From Bolinopsis microptera (taxonomy: Eukaryota; Ctenophora; Tentaculata; Lobata; Bolinopsidae): a stretch of 64,000 nt of DNA. The notes under the pieces are model-generated. The model had not been told where the DNA came from, did no database searches, and was given only the letters and a program-made list of their open reading frames with translations. Positions within the stretch are counted from its first letter, which is position 1, and every line of letters starts with the position of its first letter. Positions 44,701 through 54,243 of this stretch are shown here, piece after piece. The stretch lies in the NCBI RefSeq assembly GCF_026151205.1, contig NC_087079.1, forward strand, positions 11,708,635 to 11,772,634, given 5' to 3'. The translations under genes were made by a program, and so were the position numbers.

Positions 44701-47700
44701 CGCAATGATTGATTGTTGAATGCCCCAAAGTTTCTACACAACGGTGAATTCGCGGCTTACGTAAAATTGAAATCGAATAGTGATTCCAGAAGGATTTACG
44801 ACAAAACTTTTCCAAATAAAACTGTAAGGCCTACAAAATGAATTGTTTTAAATTTAAGGTAACCCTTCAAACACAAGAAAATATTCCCAAATCGGTGGTT
44901 CGCTGCGGAACACAGGCATCTAGAGATACAGAGATATAGAGATCCTACTATACGATTTTCTTTAAATTTCCAAGATAATATTTGACAAAAATCAGTGTTA
45001 GTACTAATAAGACTAAATTAGAAGTTACTGGTGTTTTATGAAAAGTTTGAATGAAACTTACTGGAGCTTTGAAGTGACAAGGCCGAATCCTTCTTCGTGA
45101 GCACAACTTATGTCCTGTTTTCGTTTTTGCAACTGAAAAACCATCGTTTAAATTGACAATTTTCATCAGACCAAAAGAACCATTAGACAAAGAATATGAG
45201 AATGTTTAACTAGATTGTTGCGATACAGTCAGTGGGGTGGGGGGGGGGGGGGAGGGGAGGAGTACTATACTCCCCCCCCCCCCCCCTTGGGGTGGGGTAC
45301 TATACTCTCACCACTCACATTGCTTTCAATAACACTAAATCTATTCCGCCACCGTGACCGCTCTGTATTCAAAGCATTAGACATCACACCAGCGTCTATT
45401 CTAGCTTGGTCCCTTGCTCCTTCTACCTTGGCTTCTGTTATAATCTTCTGTACCTGAACAATATTGCTCTAGAAAAGTACGATCAGACAAACGGTCAATT
45501 GAAAATATTCACGGCTATTTTAAAAGGTTTTAAACACTGATTGAAATTAATCCGACGAAAATAAGGTCGTTAATCGGGATACACACCTCTTGTTTTTTGT
45601 ACTCTCCAAATAATGACTGAGCGAGATTGTCTGACGGTGGAAGCTCATTTATTTCATCAGGGATTGATACCGCAACCACAGGCTCGATAACCGGCTTAAT
45701 TTGAGTTAACTCTACAGCTGGTCCAACCTCTACTTCTACCACTGGCTCAACGACTGGCTCAACGACTGGCTCAACGACTGGCTCAACGACTGGCTCAACG
45801 ACTGGCTCAACGACTGGCTCAACGACTGGTTCAACGACTGGTTCAACGACTGGCTCACTCTCAGTAGATTCAGGCTCTACTGGTTTAGCGATTTTATCAG
45901 TCTCTGGTTCCGAATTGGCTATTTCATTTCTAGCCGAGATGAAGTATGGTTCGATGGCTTTCTGTATTAAACCGAATAAGCTATGAGACTCTGAAGAATC
46001 AGATGAGGTCTTAACAATCTCTGATTGAACAATAGCTTCTGGTGTCATTACAACAGACTCTGGTATTTCAACAGGTTCTGGCAATAAATGAACTGGCTCT
46101 GATGCCGTTTCAATAGACTCTAGGACCGGTTCAATAGACTCTATGACCGGTTCAACAGGCTCTGGTAATGTTTCGACAGGCTCTGACACCGTTTCAATTG
46201 ACTCTAGGACCGGTTCAACAGGCTCTGGTACCGTTTCAACAGACTCTGGCATCGTTTCAATAGACTCTAGGACCGGTTCAACAGGCTCTAGTACCGTTTC
46301 AACAGGCTCTATTACCGTTTCAACAGGCTCTAGTACCGTTTCAACAGGCTCTGACACCGTTTCAATAGACTCCAAGACCGGTTCAACAGGCTCTGGTACA
46401 GTTTCGACAGGCTCTGACACTGTTTCAATAGACTCTAGGTCCGATTCAACAGGCTCTGGTACAGTTTCGACAGACTCTGGCACCGTTTCAATGGACTCTA
46501 GTGCCGGTTCAACAGGCTCTGGTACAGTTTCGACAGACTCTGGCACCGTTTCAATGGACTCTAGTGCCGGTTCGACAGGCTCTGGTACAGTTTCGACAGA
46601 CTCTGGCACCGTTTCAATGGACTCTAGTGCCGGTTCAACAGGCTCTGGTACAGTTTCGACAGACTCTGGAACCGTTTCAATGGACTCTAGTGCCGTTTCG
46701 ACAGGCTCTGACACTGTTTCAATAGACTCTAGGACCGATTCAACAGGCTCTGGTACAGTTTCGACAGACTCTGGCACCGTTTCAATGGACTCTAGTGCCG
46801 TTTCGACAGGCTCTGGTACAGTTTCGACAGACTCTGGCACCGTTTCGATAGACTCTAGTGCCGTTCCGACATGCTCTGGTATAGTTTCATCTACCTCTGA
46901 AGGTATTTCAACAGGTTCGGTCACTGATTCAACTGCTTCAACAGACTCAGATAACACAGGTTCAAGCTCCACATCTTCTTGGTTGAGTATTTCAACATGT
47001 TCCACTACTGGTGTGTCAGGTGATTGCTCGATAATATGATCTTGAGCTGGGTCTGCTTCTAATTCAGTTGCAGGAGCCTCTAAAACTGCTTCTAATTCAG
47101 TTGCAGGAGCCTTTGAATCTTCTACAATTTCCTGTTCGATGGGTAACGATTCAACTATTGCGTTAGTCTCCAAGATGAGTAGTTCCACAACTGGTTCCTC
47201 TATTGTAGATACATGAGCCCCAGGTTCTACATTACACTGCTCCTCTGCTGAAGGATCTGAAATGGCAGGTTCCAGAATAGCTTTCGTTTCAGCTGCCAAT
47301 GTCTCCGATATTAATTCTAGTTCATCAGTGACAGGGAGTATAAAGATTGGTGCTTCTACTTGATCACCATCCAGTGGTCGCATTTCTTCCGCTGTTTCCA
47401 TACAATCAAGTGATTTAACTTCTTCTTTGGGAGTAGTTGTAGGCTCAGATAATTCTTCTTCTTCTTCTTGTATAACGTTGTCATTCAGATTAGATGAAGC
47501 TGATTTGTCCTCTTGAACGGGTTCGTCTGAAAAGAGTGTAAATTAGAATACAATATTACATTCAAATGTAATTTACCTTAGTCATATGCGGTTTAAAGAG
47601 AATAAGTTTTAACCACAACTGCTTAATAGCAAATCTTACAACTATACATATATCGGAACAAAATCGTTATTACATATTATATTTAAACCACTACTGGAAC

Positions 47701-50700
47701 ATCCAAAATTCATATATTCCATTATATTCATATAAAAAGCATTGCGCGTAAATAAATATCAATATATAATATAAAATATCAATATAAATAGCTGTGTGTA
47801 AGATGGGAACAAAATCACATATTTAAGATGATTTAAATCAGAACACGCATTTTGAGTTGAACCGATTTGAATTTGATAAGAATCGATTTGAAATTGATAA
47901 AAGTAGCTTTGCGACAGAATTTATGCAATGTTTTCAGAGAAAAATAATGCTGGATTTGAAATGAAGAGAATCAACAAACACAAAAGCGCAGAACAGCATG
48001 CTGATTAACAGGGACAATGAACCTTTACCAGCTTGTTCTTCTCCGCACATTTCTTCAATACTTTCTTCTTTCAAATTATCCGTAAAAGCAGGTACTTCAG
48101 CTGGGTCGTTACCAATCATTAATACCTCCTCCTTTGGCGCATCATAAGATACCAATCCCTCTCGCTGGATTTCATCAGCTACAATAGCCGATATTTCTTG
48201 GTCAGATTTCTCAGGCACAGCCTGTTCTTGTGGTGCGGTAATTCCAATGTAAGGAGCTGTGGTATCTTCTTCTTCGGTACATTCCTTATCTGTGTCTGTG
48301 GTTGGAATAAGCTCTTCTTCTTCGGTACATTCCTTATCTGTCTCTGTGTGTGGAATGAGCTCTTCTTCTTTGGTACATTCCTTATTTGTCTCTGTGTGTG
48401 GATTAAGCTCTTCTTCTACTATACATTCCTTATCTGTCTCTGTGTGTAGATTGAGCTCTTCTTCTTCGGTACATTCCTTATCTGTCTCTGTGTGTGGAAT
48501 GAGCTCTTCTTCTTCGGTACATTCCTTATCTGTCTCTGTGTGTGGAATGAGCTCTTCTTCTACTATACATTCCTCTACAGGTAGAGAGTCTGCAAATATT
48601 TTACCAGGTGAGCTAGGTTCAGTGTCTTGAATAGAACTATCAAAGTTTGACGTCATAACATCTTCTATTTCTTCATCATTGTCGGATAAAACGACAGACT
48701 CCAATTGGGGGGCATCATTTAACGGCTCCAATTCGATGATATCCTTTAGCGGCTCCAGGAGTGGAACCTCACTACCCTCTACACATCCCTCCCTGCACAT
48801 TTCATCACCACTGTCGCTACTATTATCCTCGCTATCTGATAGCTCTATCTCACTATCAGTATCACTTAGATCTGTAGTGGGAACTAGCACGTTCTCTGTT
48901 GTACAGACTGTCTCACTTTCTCTATCATTAACATCTAATTCAAGAGCTTGATCAGATTCAGCAATCGCTGGTTCAATCTGTATCTGTTCAACCGTAGGAT
49001 CCGTCACAATGTTAGGTTGATTATCAGCTGTAATTATCGTTTATTATTACAGTTATTCTTTTACAAAACAAATTTTTTTTTAATAAAACAAAAATATTAC
49101 CGTATTAATAAAACAAAAATATTATTACGCCATTTATTGAAAATCCGGATAAGATATCGTACCTGCCATGTTCAGTTTTCAATTTAAAGCTATTTAAGTA
49201 CTTATCAAACAATATTCGCAATATTTTGGCCTATAGCTCCCAATTTAGATTTATAGACTCAAAATGTAATAAACTGCTGCACTGCAGCTTGGTATTTTGG
49301 GCTACTAAGCCTCCTATGTCCACCCGAAAGATTGAATATGGTTCTTACATATATATAATGGGACGTATTGAATCCTCCTATTATTATAATATATTATTAT
49401 TAAATATAAATAGTGAATTACTTGGTTGTAGTCCAGGGTATAAATATAGCGGGGGGAGCTCCAAAGCATTTACGGATCCAATTTGATTCCCCACCATTCC
49501 AGACATCACGGGAAAGTTACCTGGGTGAGAAACAGGTTAGACAAACCAGCTCCGTACCTGGGGTCACAATGAGCTCTACCAGCTCCCTACCTGGGGTCTC
49601 AATGAGCTCTACCAGCTCCCTACCTGGGGTCTCAATGGGCTCTACCAGCTCCCTAACTGGGGTCTCAATGAGCTCTACCAGCTCCGTACCTGGGGTTCTC
49701 AATGAGCTCTACCAGCTCCCTACCTGGGGTCTCAATGGGCTCTACCAGCTCCCTACCTGGGGTCTCAATGGGCTATACCAGCTCCCTACCTGGGGTCACA
49801 ATGGGCTCTACCAGCTCATAAGGCTCGATGTCCTCATAGTATTCTTCTTCATCGTCCTCCTCCTCATCGTCTTCAAAGTCTAAACCCAAATCAGCTCCTA
49901 TTGATTTATACAGCTCCATGTCAACCGTCTGAAGTAAGTTATGGTGTGAAATTATGAAATATAAAGGTTATGCAGCCCTGGTAGTATACTTCGTTGGAAT
50001 CAAATGACGATTTAAAATAAAAGGGGGGGGGGGGGGGGGGGGGGGGGGCGAAACAGCTGCCGAAATGGAAACTCGTTGCTGGATTGAGGGGAATGAAGGC
50101 AGCGACCTCCGGGTGGTCAGCAACTCTTATGATGAACTGATAAAGTATCTACTATCTATGAAGCACACCAAATTAACCAGAGTACATTGGGGCTTATTTC
50201 TCAGTCACTGATTAAAATAATTCTTTCTGATATCGCTCATTCGAGGAAAATAACCATGTTAATTTTTCCGAATGCACGTTCACTTTCAGATATTTTGACT
50301 GACTGGATAGAGTTAAATAACAATGTATTGTGTTCGTCCTTACAAAATAAACATGTCCTGAAAAAATGGGAACTGTAGCTACTCAGATGACCGAGATATC
50401 AAGGATTTAAAAGAGTTTATTCATTACGTGGTATCAGGTGATTGGGTTGAAACTAGATCCACATTATGGGAAATGTGCAGAAAGCCTTATTACGGTGTCG
50501 TACCACGTTATCACATGATTAGCCAATCAATTTCGCTTTAAACGAGAAAATAATAATGATAATAACTAGAAATGTATACATCGCTTTATATCCAAAAAGA
50601 ACTCAAAATCCAAGATTCAGTTCAAGCCATCTAAAGCGAACAAATTGCATGAACACTTTGTTAATTTGTATCCGTTTTGCGTCATCTTTCAGATCATATT

Positions 50701-51139
50701 CCTCATTTAAAGATTTAATGACCTATTGCAATATGTTAAAATGGTGTTTATATCATGTTCGCAAACAGTATAAGCAATTCAACGTTGATTTGGTGTGGCC
50801 AAAATCGAATTTTCAAATTTTGGCGACAGAATCCTCGATTGAGTAGTTACACTATACCTTCTGCAATCTGCAAAGTTACATGTTTCAAATATGAAACATG
50901 GCTATGCTATAAGAACCAATGTGTGTGTACTGATTGCCCCTCTCTCCCCCCCCCGGCCCCCCCTGTGACAATACACTCACCACATTTTTATCTGTAAGAT
51001 TTTCGAGCTCCTCTGATAAACTATTTAGCTCCTCTTTTGATAACCGCCTCTTTGAAATCCTGACCTCCCCGTCATCATCACTCTCTAGCACTACTTGAGT
51101 AGTGTCTGTCTCGTTCGATGTAGATTGGGAAGAACCCAT
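35641..51139 (-). CDS. MIC19: Giant MIC19/CHCHD3-type MICOS subunit, seven exons recognised
   Basis: Predicted mitochondrial MICOS (crista junction) subunit. Exons (minus): 51139-50981, 49928-49790, 49027-48029, 47526-45587, 45453-45319, 45132-45062, 35773-35641; 1192 codons with all phases matching. The N-terminus MGSSQS has a myristoylation-type Gly2/Ser6, and VVLESDDDGEV resembles the MIC19 start. The C-terminus has a twin CX9C: C1156-x9-C1166-x10-C1177-x9-C1187 (CYRANPDQVLRC), the exact spacing of MIC19. Usual family length is about 200-250 aa; here about 1,000 residues of acidic repeats sit between the ends (residues about 54-1079). Exon 7 ends NNAL|gtaagt, so a last exon is expected at lower coordinates but was not found; reading through gives a stop at 35530. 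Intron 6 is 9.3 kb and full of mobile elements. Confidence 0.85.
35942..35992. repeat. Dispersed repeat, copy 3
   Basis: Reverse-complement match to 1377-1432 through ATGTTCATAAACATAGAGAT and TCGGCGGAATGACAGGCTGA. Confidence 0.6.
36235..36641. mobile_element. Foldback element with poly-G/poly-C ends
   Basis: Starts with G22-AA-G10+ then CAACCATATTAA; ends with TTAATATGGTTGCCCCTCCC and a poly-C run, the inverse. Flanked by ACTGTT at 36229-36234 and 36642-36647. Subterminal direct words GACCCGGGGATA occur near both ends. No ORF. Confidence 0.65.
36648..37473. other. Non-coding stretch in MIC19 intron 6
   Basis: Nothing recognised beyond a repeated phrase (CCTATAGATCACAGCAATAA) at about 36832 and 37306. 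Confidence 0.4.
37474..37760. repeat. Palindrome-rich element (ATCCTATCG/CTCGGAT family), copy 1
   Basis: Dense short inverted words (CTCGGATTT, GCGATAGGAT, ATCCGAGAG, CTAGGATTTTA). The GC-rich start GGCTGTTCTAGC...GATTCTAAT matches, in reverse, the right edge of a second copy at 44330-44705. Confidence 0.6.
37880..37999 (+). rRNA. 5S rRNA gene or 5S-derived sequence
   Basis: Close match to metazoan 5S rRNA: GGATACGGCCATACTCGG..., CCATCTCGTTCGATCTCGGA, AGTTAAGC (A box), and GGATGGGTGACCGCCTGGGA (C box), ending in CTGTATCCTTTT, with a T run as Pol III terminator. Helix I pairs GGATAC with GTATCC although it differs from the common GCCTAC/GTAGGC. It is directly followed by a LINE 3' fragment in the same orientation, so it may be a retro-copy rather than an active gene. 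Confidence 0.88.
38025..38400 (+). mobile_element. 5'-truncated LINE fragment fused downstream of 5S
   Basis: The reading frame 38025-38373 encodes RHLRTILNIKYPGVISNKNL, RSRWRMLGHVLRGP and LPGRRGRPQSNL before a stop. This is the C-terminal tail typical of LINE RT proteins (compare FHLTSLRRILKIKW and RLRWYGHVVRMP in the 40.4-41.7 kb LINE). Confidence 0.75.
38401..38720. other. Probable LINE 3' UTR and flank
   Basis: AT-rich, no ORF. Lies between the truncated LINE coding end and the 33-bp satellite. Confidence 0.35.
38722..39431. repeat. 33-bp satellite, array 1
   Basis: About 22 units of two alternating types: TGAAGTTAACTTGAAGAGTA... and TAGAGTTAACTCAAAAAGTA..., both followed by CTACAAGGTATCC. 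A longer block including variant ACAAGTTATCC is duplicated within it. The unit is 33 bp without stops, so the plus strand is open for 241 codons of an 11-residue repeat (KSTTRYPEVNL); no evidence it is a gene. Confidence 0.93.
39450..39600. repeat. 10-bp AACCCCGACA satellite, array 1
   Basis: About 15 units, joined to the 33-bp array by GGCATCATGTAGCC and followed by GACGTGTCGAGATATGTC. Confidence 0.93.
39660..40375. other. Non-coding stretch, nothing recognised
   Basis: AT-rich with a few CG-rich words. Probably 3' flank or UTR of the minus-strand LINE. Confidence 0.35.
40376..41757 (-). mobile_element. 5'-truncated RTE-like non-LTR retrotransposon (RT and C-terminus)
   Basis: From about 41757 the minus strand encodes NNRGITLRATSSKVLQMVLL, a frame shift near 41645, QCGFRRNRSCIDQI, NFIDFKAAFDSIRRE, GTGQGDIQGPP, DSDYADDLAVMD (catalytic YADD), FVYLGANISGDG, and the tail FHLTSLRRILKIKW...RLRWYGHVVRMPE...RGRPRKGW to a stop at 40376. 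The open piece is 41482-40376 (368 codons). The endonuclease domain is missing. Confidence 0.85.
41758..43465. other. Non-coding stretch with a small direct repeat
   Basis: AT-rich and unrecognised. A GTGGGGCAGGAGGGTCAAGC-type phrase occurs twice (about 43300 and 43353). The 70-codon minus ORF at 43069-43281 is basic and unrecognised. Confidence 0.4.
43468..43640. repeat. 10-bp AACCCCGACA satellite, array 2
   Basis: About 17 units, followed by GACGTGTCGAGGTGTGTC and GGCTACATGATGCC, the inverse of the junction word at array 1. Confidence 0.93.
43686..44118. repeat. 33-bp satellite, array 2 (split by unique sequence)
   Basis: Units of the same GAAGTTAACTTGAAGAGTAC type at 43686-43857 and 43931-44118, separated by about 70 bp of unique DNA. 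Confidence 0.9.
44330..44705. repeat. Palindrome-rich element, copy 2
   Basis: Many inverted copies of CTCGGATTTGCTCTCGG, ATCCTATCGGGTCCGAGAGC and CGATAGGA. The right edge GATTCTAAT/GAACAGCC relates in reverse to 37474-37545. Confidence 0.65.
45062..45132 (-). CDS. MIC19: MIC19 exon 6
   Basis: 71 nt, acceptor ttttcag, donor CTCCA|gtaagt. Encodes LQKRKQDISCAHEEGFGLVT, like the MIC19 stretch just before the CHCH domain. Confidence 0.78.
45234..45291. repeat. G-tract / C-tract hairpin
   Basis: A poly-G stretch, GGAGTACTATACTCC and a poly-C stretch form a perfect foldback next to MIC19 exon 5, followed by TTGGGGTGGGGTACTATACT. Confidence 0.85.
45319..45453 (-). CDS. MIC19: MIC19 exon 5 (helical)
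   Basis: 135 nt, acceptor gttcag, donor AGCAAT|gtgagt. Helical segment (VQKIITEAKVEGARDQARID) corresponding in position to the MIC19 coiled coil. Confidence 0.82.
45587..47526 (-). CDS. MIC19: MIC19 exon 4 (Glu/Pro/Val repeats)
   Basis: 1940 nt, acceptor ttttcag, donor CAAGAG|gtgtgt. Low-complexity: tens of units of ESVETVPEPVE and LESIETV (33/66-bp periodicity, about 46050-46910), then VVEP repeats (about 45740-45850). Likely disordered. Ends SLFGEYKKQE. Confidence 0.85.
47527..48028 (-). other. MIC19 intron 3
   Basis: About 500 bp AT-rich intron, no repeat recognised. Confidence 0.6.
48029..49027 (-). CDS. MIC19: MIC19 exon 3 (16-residue acidic repeats)
   Basis: 999 nt, acceptor attacag, donor GCTG|gtaaag. 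Acidic and Ser-rich, with about seven copies of a 16-residue repeat like ECTEEEELIPHTETDK (48-bp units, about 48250-48570). Phase 1 on both sides. Confidence 0.82.
49548..49812 (-). repeat. 33-bp tandem repeat of MIC19 exon 2 end plus 5' splice site (8 units)
   Basis: Coding-strand unit: GAGCTGGTAGAGCCCATTG, then AGACCCCAG, then donor gtaggg. Eight units, one 34 bp long. The most proximal unit is the real exon end. A TAG in the next unit (GGTATAGCC) stops read-through, so distal donors would truncate unless that unit is skipped. Confidence 0.92.
49790..49928 (-). CDS. MIC19: MIC19 exon 2
   Basis: 139 nt, acceptor acttcag, first donor CCCCAG|gtaggg. Very acidic (DFEDDEEEDDEEEYYEDIE), ends ELVEPIVTP. 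The exon end and donor are the unit of the 33-bp array that follows. Confidence 0.82.
50023..50048. repeat. Poly-G tract (26 G)
   Basis: Homopolymer in MIC19 intron 1. Confidence 0.9.
50981..51139 (-). CDS. MIC19: MIC19 exon 1
   Basis: 159 nt, residues 1-53, donor AATGTG|gtgagt. MGSSQS start, acidic DDDGEV, then KRRLSKEELNSLSEELENL. Confidence 0.85.
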
Positions 51140-51601
51140 AGCTCCTTCTAACTCCTCTCACATTCAAAGCACCACCTTTTTGCTTTTTTAACGATAAATT
51201 GATTATTATATAATGCACAGCGAATTCTGTAACAAAAATTATAGAATGCAGTTCTAAATTTTGAATTTTGAGGAAAGAGGCATTAATTAATGATTTAACA
51301 CACGCTAGTCGCTATCACAGTTTCCAAACAATCATGATTTGATATTATGGAGTTAAACAAAATTACAAAATTCATATGTAACATTCTCATATTATAAATA
51401 CATGGTTCTAAAGGTGCCCTTTAGCTATAAAGCAACGAAGAAATGCTTAGTACGTAATTTAAAACCGAGAAATTACAAGAAAACCAACAAAAATGCAAAA
51501 ATAATGCAACAAAACTTAGTCGACTAAGATTGAGAAACAAGGTTAGATTATATCAAACACAGAAACTTATTGCATAACATAGAGAAGCGAGAATTCCTGA
51601 T

Positions 51602-52789
51602 TCAGGACAATAACTCAAATTCACTTGACTCTTCATCTTCAGACATTACGTCAGGGAACTGCAAAGAGTCCGTAACACAAGCATGGGTCTGAGCTTTATA
51701 AGTCTGACTGGATAGAAAAAAGAGATTTTGTGACGGAGAAGTAACGGGTGATTTGTACTCTGCATCAGATAAAGACAAAGCATCTTGATTTGGTGATTGG
51801 GTTGGGTCAAAGTAATGAGAGCTAGAGCTTGTATTGCAATTGGAAGGTTGGGAATCATCTTCAAGACGGTTGCCGGGCGAACTGACGCACATAGCATTTT
51901 CAGTAGCTTCACTTTCACTTTCACTTATCAATCTAGAATTTTCCTGACCTTCGTTACTGAATTCACAAACAGTTTCTTGCGAATCATTATTTTCAATCAG
52001 TTGTTTGTTGCAATGAGAAGCATTATCCGAATTCCCATCGATTTGAGACTGGCTTAATAGACGTTCCACTCCAACACTAAAACTCGTGGTTGCAGCTTCA
52101 ACATTAGTATTATGACTGGTCACAGAGTCAACACAAGGAATAACAGCAGTATTGTGGCTTAATTCCTGATATGAGTTAGCCATGGAATTGAAAAGTTCAA
52201 AATCAGCAACATCATTACTTGGGGCACTGTTGAAGTTGATTTTGTTGAGTGTCGATTCTAAATTTTTTAGCTGAGAGACTTTGGAGAAAAGAGTGTACGA
52301 ATCAGCCATTTGTTGACTTAAGTTCAACCTTTGTTGCCAGAAATCAATATCAATCTTGTTTTCCAGTGAGTTCGATATGGTTAAATCAAAATCATCTGAA
52401 GACCCCAAGATTAAAGGTGATGATTGGTTATTGTCAAAATTGTTTTCAATTTGATGTTCAAAATCGTCTGTTCCAACAGATGCATTTTTGGATGAGCTTA
52501 ATAAATCTCTTGTGACAAAAAGATGATAATCATACACCCAATCATTGACAGCTTTCTCCTTACTTATGAAGGGTCGAACTACATATGTTTCATCTCCATA
52601 TTTACAACGATACGATTTAAGAACTTCCGGAATGAGTAGCATCTCCACAAATCTTTTTGAGATGGCCTCCGATACGAGAGTACATTCCGAACTTTCTATT
52701 TCAGTGTAAGTAAGATAGAGCTGGAATTGGTACGGGCCAAGTTTGACCGATAGTTCAAGCTTAACTATTCCGTCTGAATAATTTACCAT
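51602..52789 (-). CDS. Uncharacterised 395-residue protein
   Basis: Single open frame with Met at 52789 and stop at 51602. The N-terminal about 95 residues look folded (VKLELSVKLGPYQFQLYLTY, then SYRCKYGDETYVVRPFISKE); the rest is Ser/Asn/Asp-rich and probably disordered, ending SEDEESSEFELLS. No domain is recognised. It lies 460 bp upstream of MIC19 on the same strand. An upstream non-coding exon cannot be excluded. Confidence 0.6.
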   Translation of the reverse strand: MVNYSDGIVKLELSVKLGPYQFQLYLTYTEIESSECTLVSEAISKRFVEMLLIPEVLKSYRCKYGDETYVVRPFISKEKAVNDWVYDYHLFVTRDLLSSSKNASVGTDDFEHQIENNFDNNQSSPLILGSSDDFDLTISNSLENKIDIDFWQQRLNLSQQMADSYTLFSKVSQLKNLESTLNKINFNSAPSNDVADFELFNSMANSYQELSHNTAVIPCVDSVTSHNTNVEAATTSFSVGVERLLSQSQIDGNSDNASHCNKQLIENNDSQETVCEFSNEGQENSRLISESESEATENAMCVSSPGNRLEDDSQPSNCNTSSSSHYFDPTQSPNQDALSLSDAEYKSPVTSPSQNLFFLSSQTYKAQTHACVTDSLQFPDVMSEDEESSEFELLS

Positions 52790-52967
52790 TTTCCAGAAAT
52801 GTGATGATTACCACTACATAACCTAGAAAGAATAGAATGTTCAGCTCAAATGCTACAGTGAGATTGGGGCTACAGTGTAAATAAACCAAATAGTAGACCT
52901 AGATTCTGATGATGACTAAAAAGTCAGATTTTTTGAACAAATCAACTTCCAGTAGCGTACAATTAAA

Positions 52968-53197
52968 GGTCATAGACTTGAATCCTGGCAGAACATAACC
53001 ATATCATAACCATGTCATAACCATGTCATAACCATGTCATAACCTTGCCATAACCATGTCATGCATAACCGCTTTTTAGTTGTGACATGGTTATGACGTT
53101 TGTCTGACATGGATATGACATACATGGTTGTGAGTTGTGACATGGTTATAAGATGGTTGTGACATGGTTATGCTGTCGGGAATCTAGTCTATGACCC
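52968..53197. mobile_element. Foldback element of inverted ATAACCATGTC arrays
   Basis: Ends GGTCATAGACTTGAATCC and, reversed, GGTCATAGACTAGATTCC, with CATAACCATGTCATAACC units on the left and GACATGGTTATGACAT units on the right. Flanked by AATTAAA and AATTGAA, a possible imperfect TSD. The whole 230 bp can fold on itself. Confidence 0.7.
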
Positions 53198-54243
53198 AAT
53201 TGAATCCTCGAATTGATGCCATATGTAAAAGCATATGCAAGTCTGGTCACCTTGCCACCAGTAATCAATATCCAAGTCTATAAATTATTATAAATTTTTG
53301 CAAAATAATCGCTCATATCATGAGACAGCTGGTATTGAACTAACAACAGTAAAACCCATAAAATTGTTCATTAAAATCTTTAATTTTTTATCATAATACA
53401 CTCAATGTAATAAAGCTGCCCTTTAATCAACTTCATTAGAAGTAGTATTTCATGTACTTGCACATCAGACATACAATGTACCGTAATTCAAGATTTGGCT
53501 TAAGTATAAACCTAACTATCAAATTAAATCTTTGGACAACATAAAGTTAAACTCTATTCGATTCTGACCTCATTGGTCAGTATCAGCACTCAGTTCCGCT
53601 TTCCAACTTTTCACGGCAGATCAACTACTTTACAAATTTTTTTCCAATATATTTTCCAAATTTGGAACATATACAGAAGAGCTTTTACATAGCAAATTGA
53701 TTTTGATAAAGTTTAATTATGCAACGATTCTTGTGAATATGAAACCTTTAGGTCAGCTTTATATGTAACACCACACAGGCATTAAAATTAAAAATACTTA
53801 AGTGCAATGAGTGAAGGTCAAAACTTATCAAAGTAAACCAATAAAAAACATGAAGCTTATACCAGACATAGTTGAAAGTCAATTGATGGAATTTGATTTT
53901 TAAGGGGTCTCACGAAATCAGTCTGACATAAGCAATTCATTAATAATAAGATTAATCATATCATGATTTTTCATTGTTGTAACATGTAAAGATGTTTGCG
54001 CAAATCGTGAATAGAAATTCAATATGATCAAGTAAGATTATACCAAAACACTGATATTTATGAAATTGTGAATAAATAAATATAAAAAATAGCCACGTTG
54101 CAGAAGTCTTATTCAAATGCAAAGGGAATCGTTAAACATGAAACATCATTTCATTTATGATTTCACAGTCCAAGACAGGTCAAGTACTACTCCCTGTGTC
54201 GCAAAGAATAAGAATTCCAGCCTCTAATCAGAAAATAGAAAAT
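53198..54243. other. Non-coding stretch between two ORF genes
   Basis: AT-rich; no exon or repeat recognised. Probably 3' UTR of the zinc-finger gene and intergenic DNA. Confidence 0.45.

Noticed and set aside
46143-47039. 298-codon Ser/Thr/Gly-rich ORF on the plus strand
   Set aside because: It is the antisense shadow of the Glu/Pro/Val repeat exon of MIC19, whose frame is supported by matching splice phases.
48198-48630. Ser-rich plus-strand ORFs opposite MIC19 exon 3
   Set aside because: Antisense shadows of the 16-residue acidic repeat.
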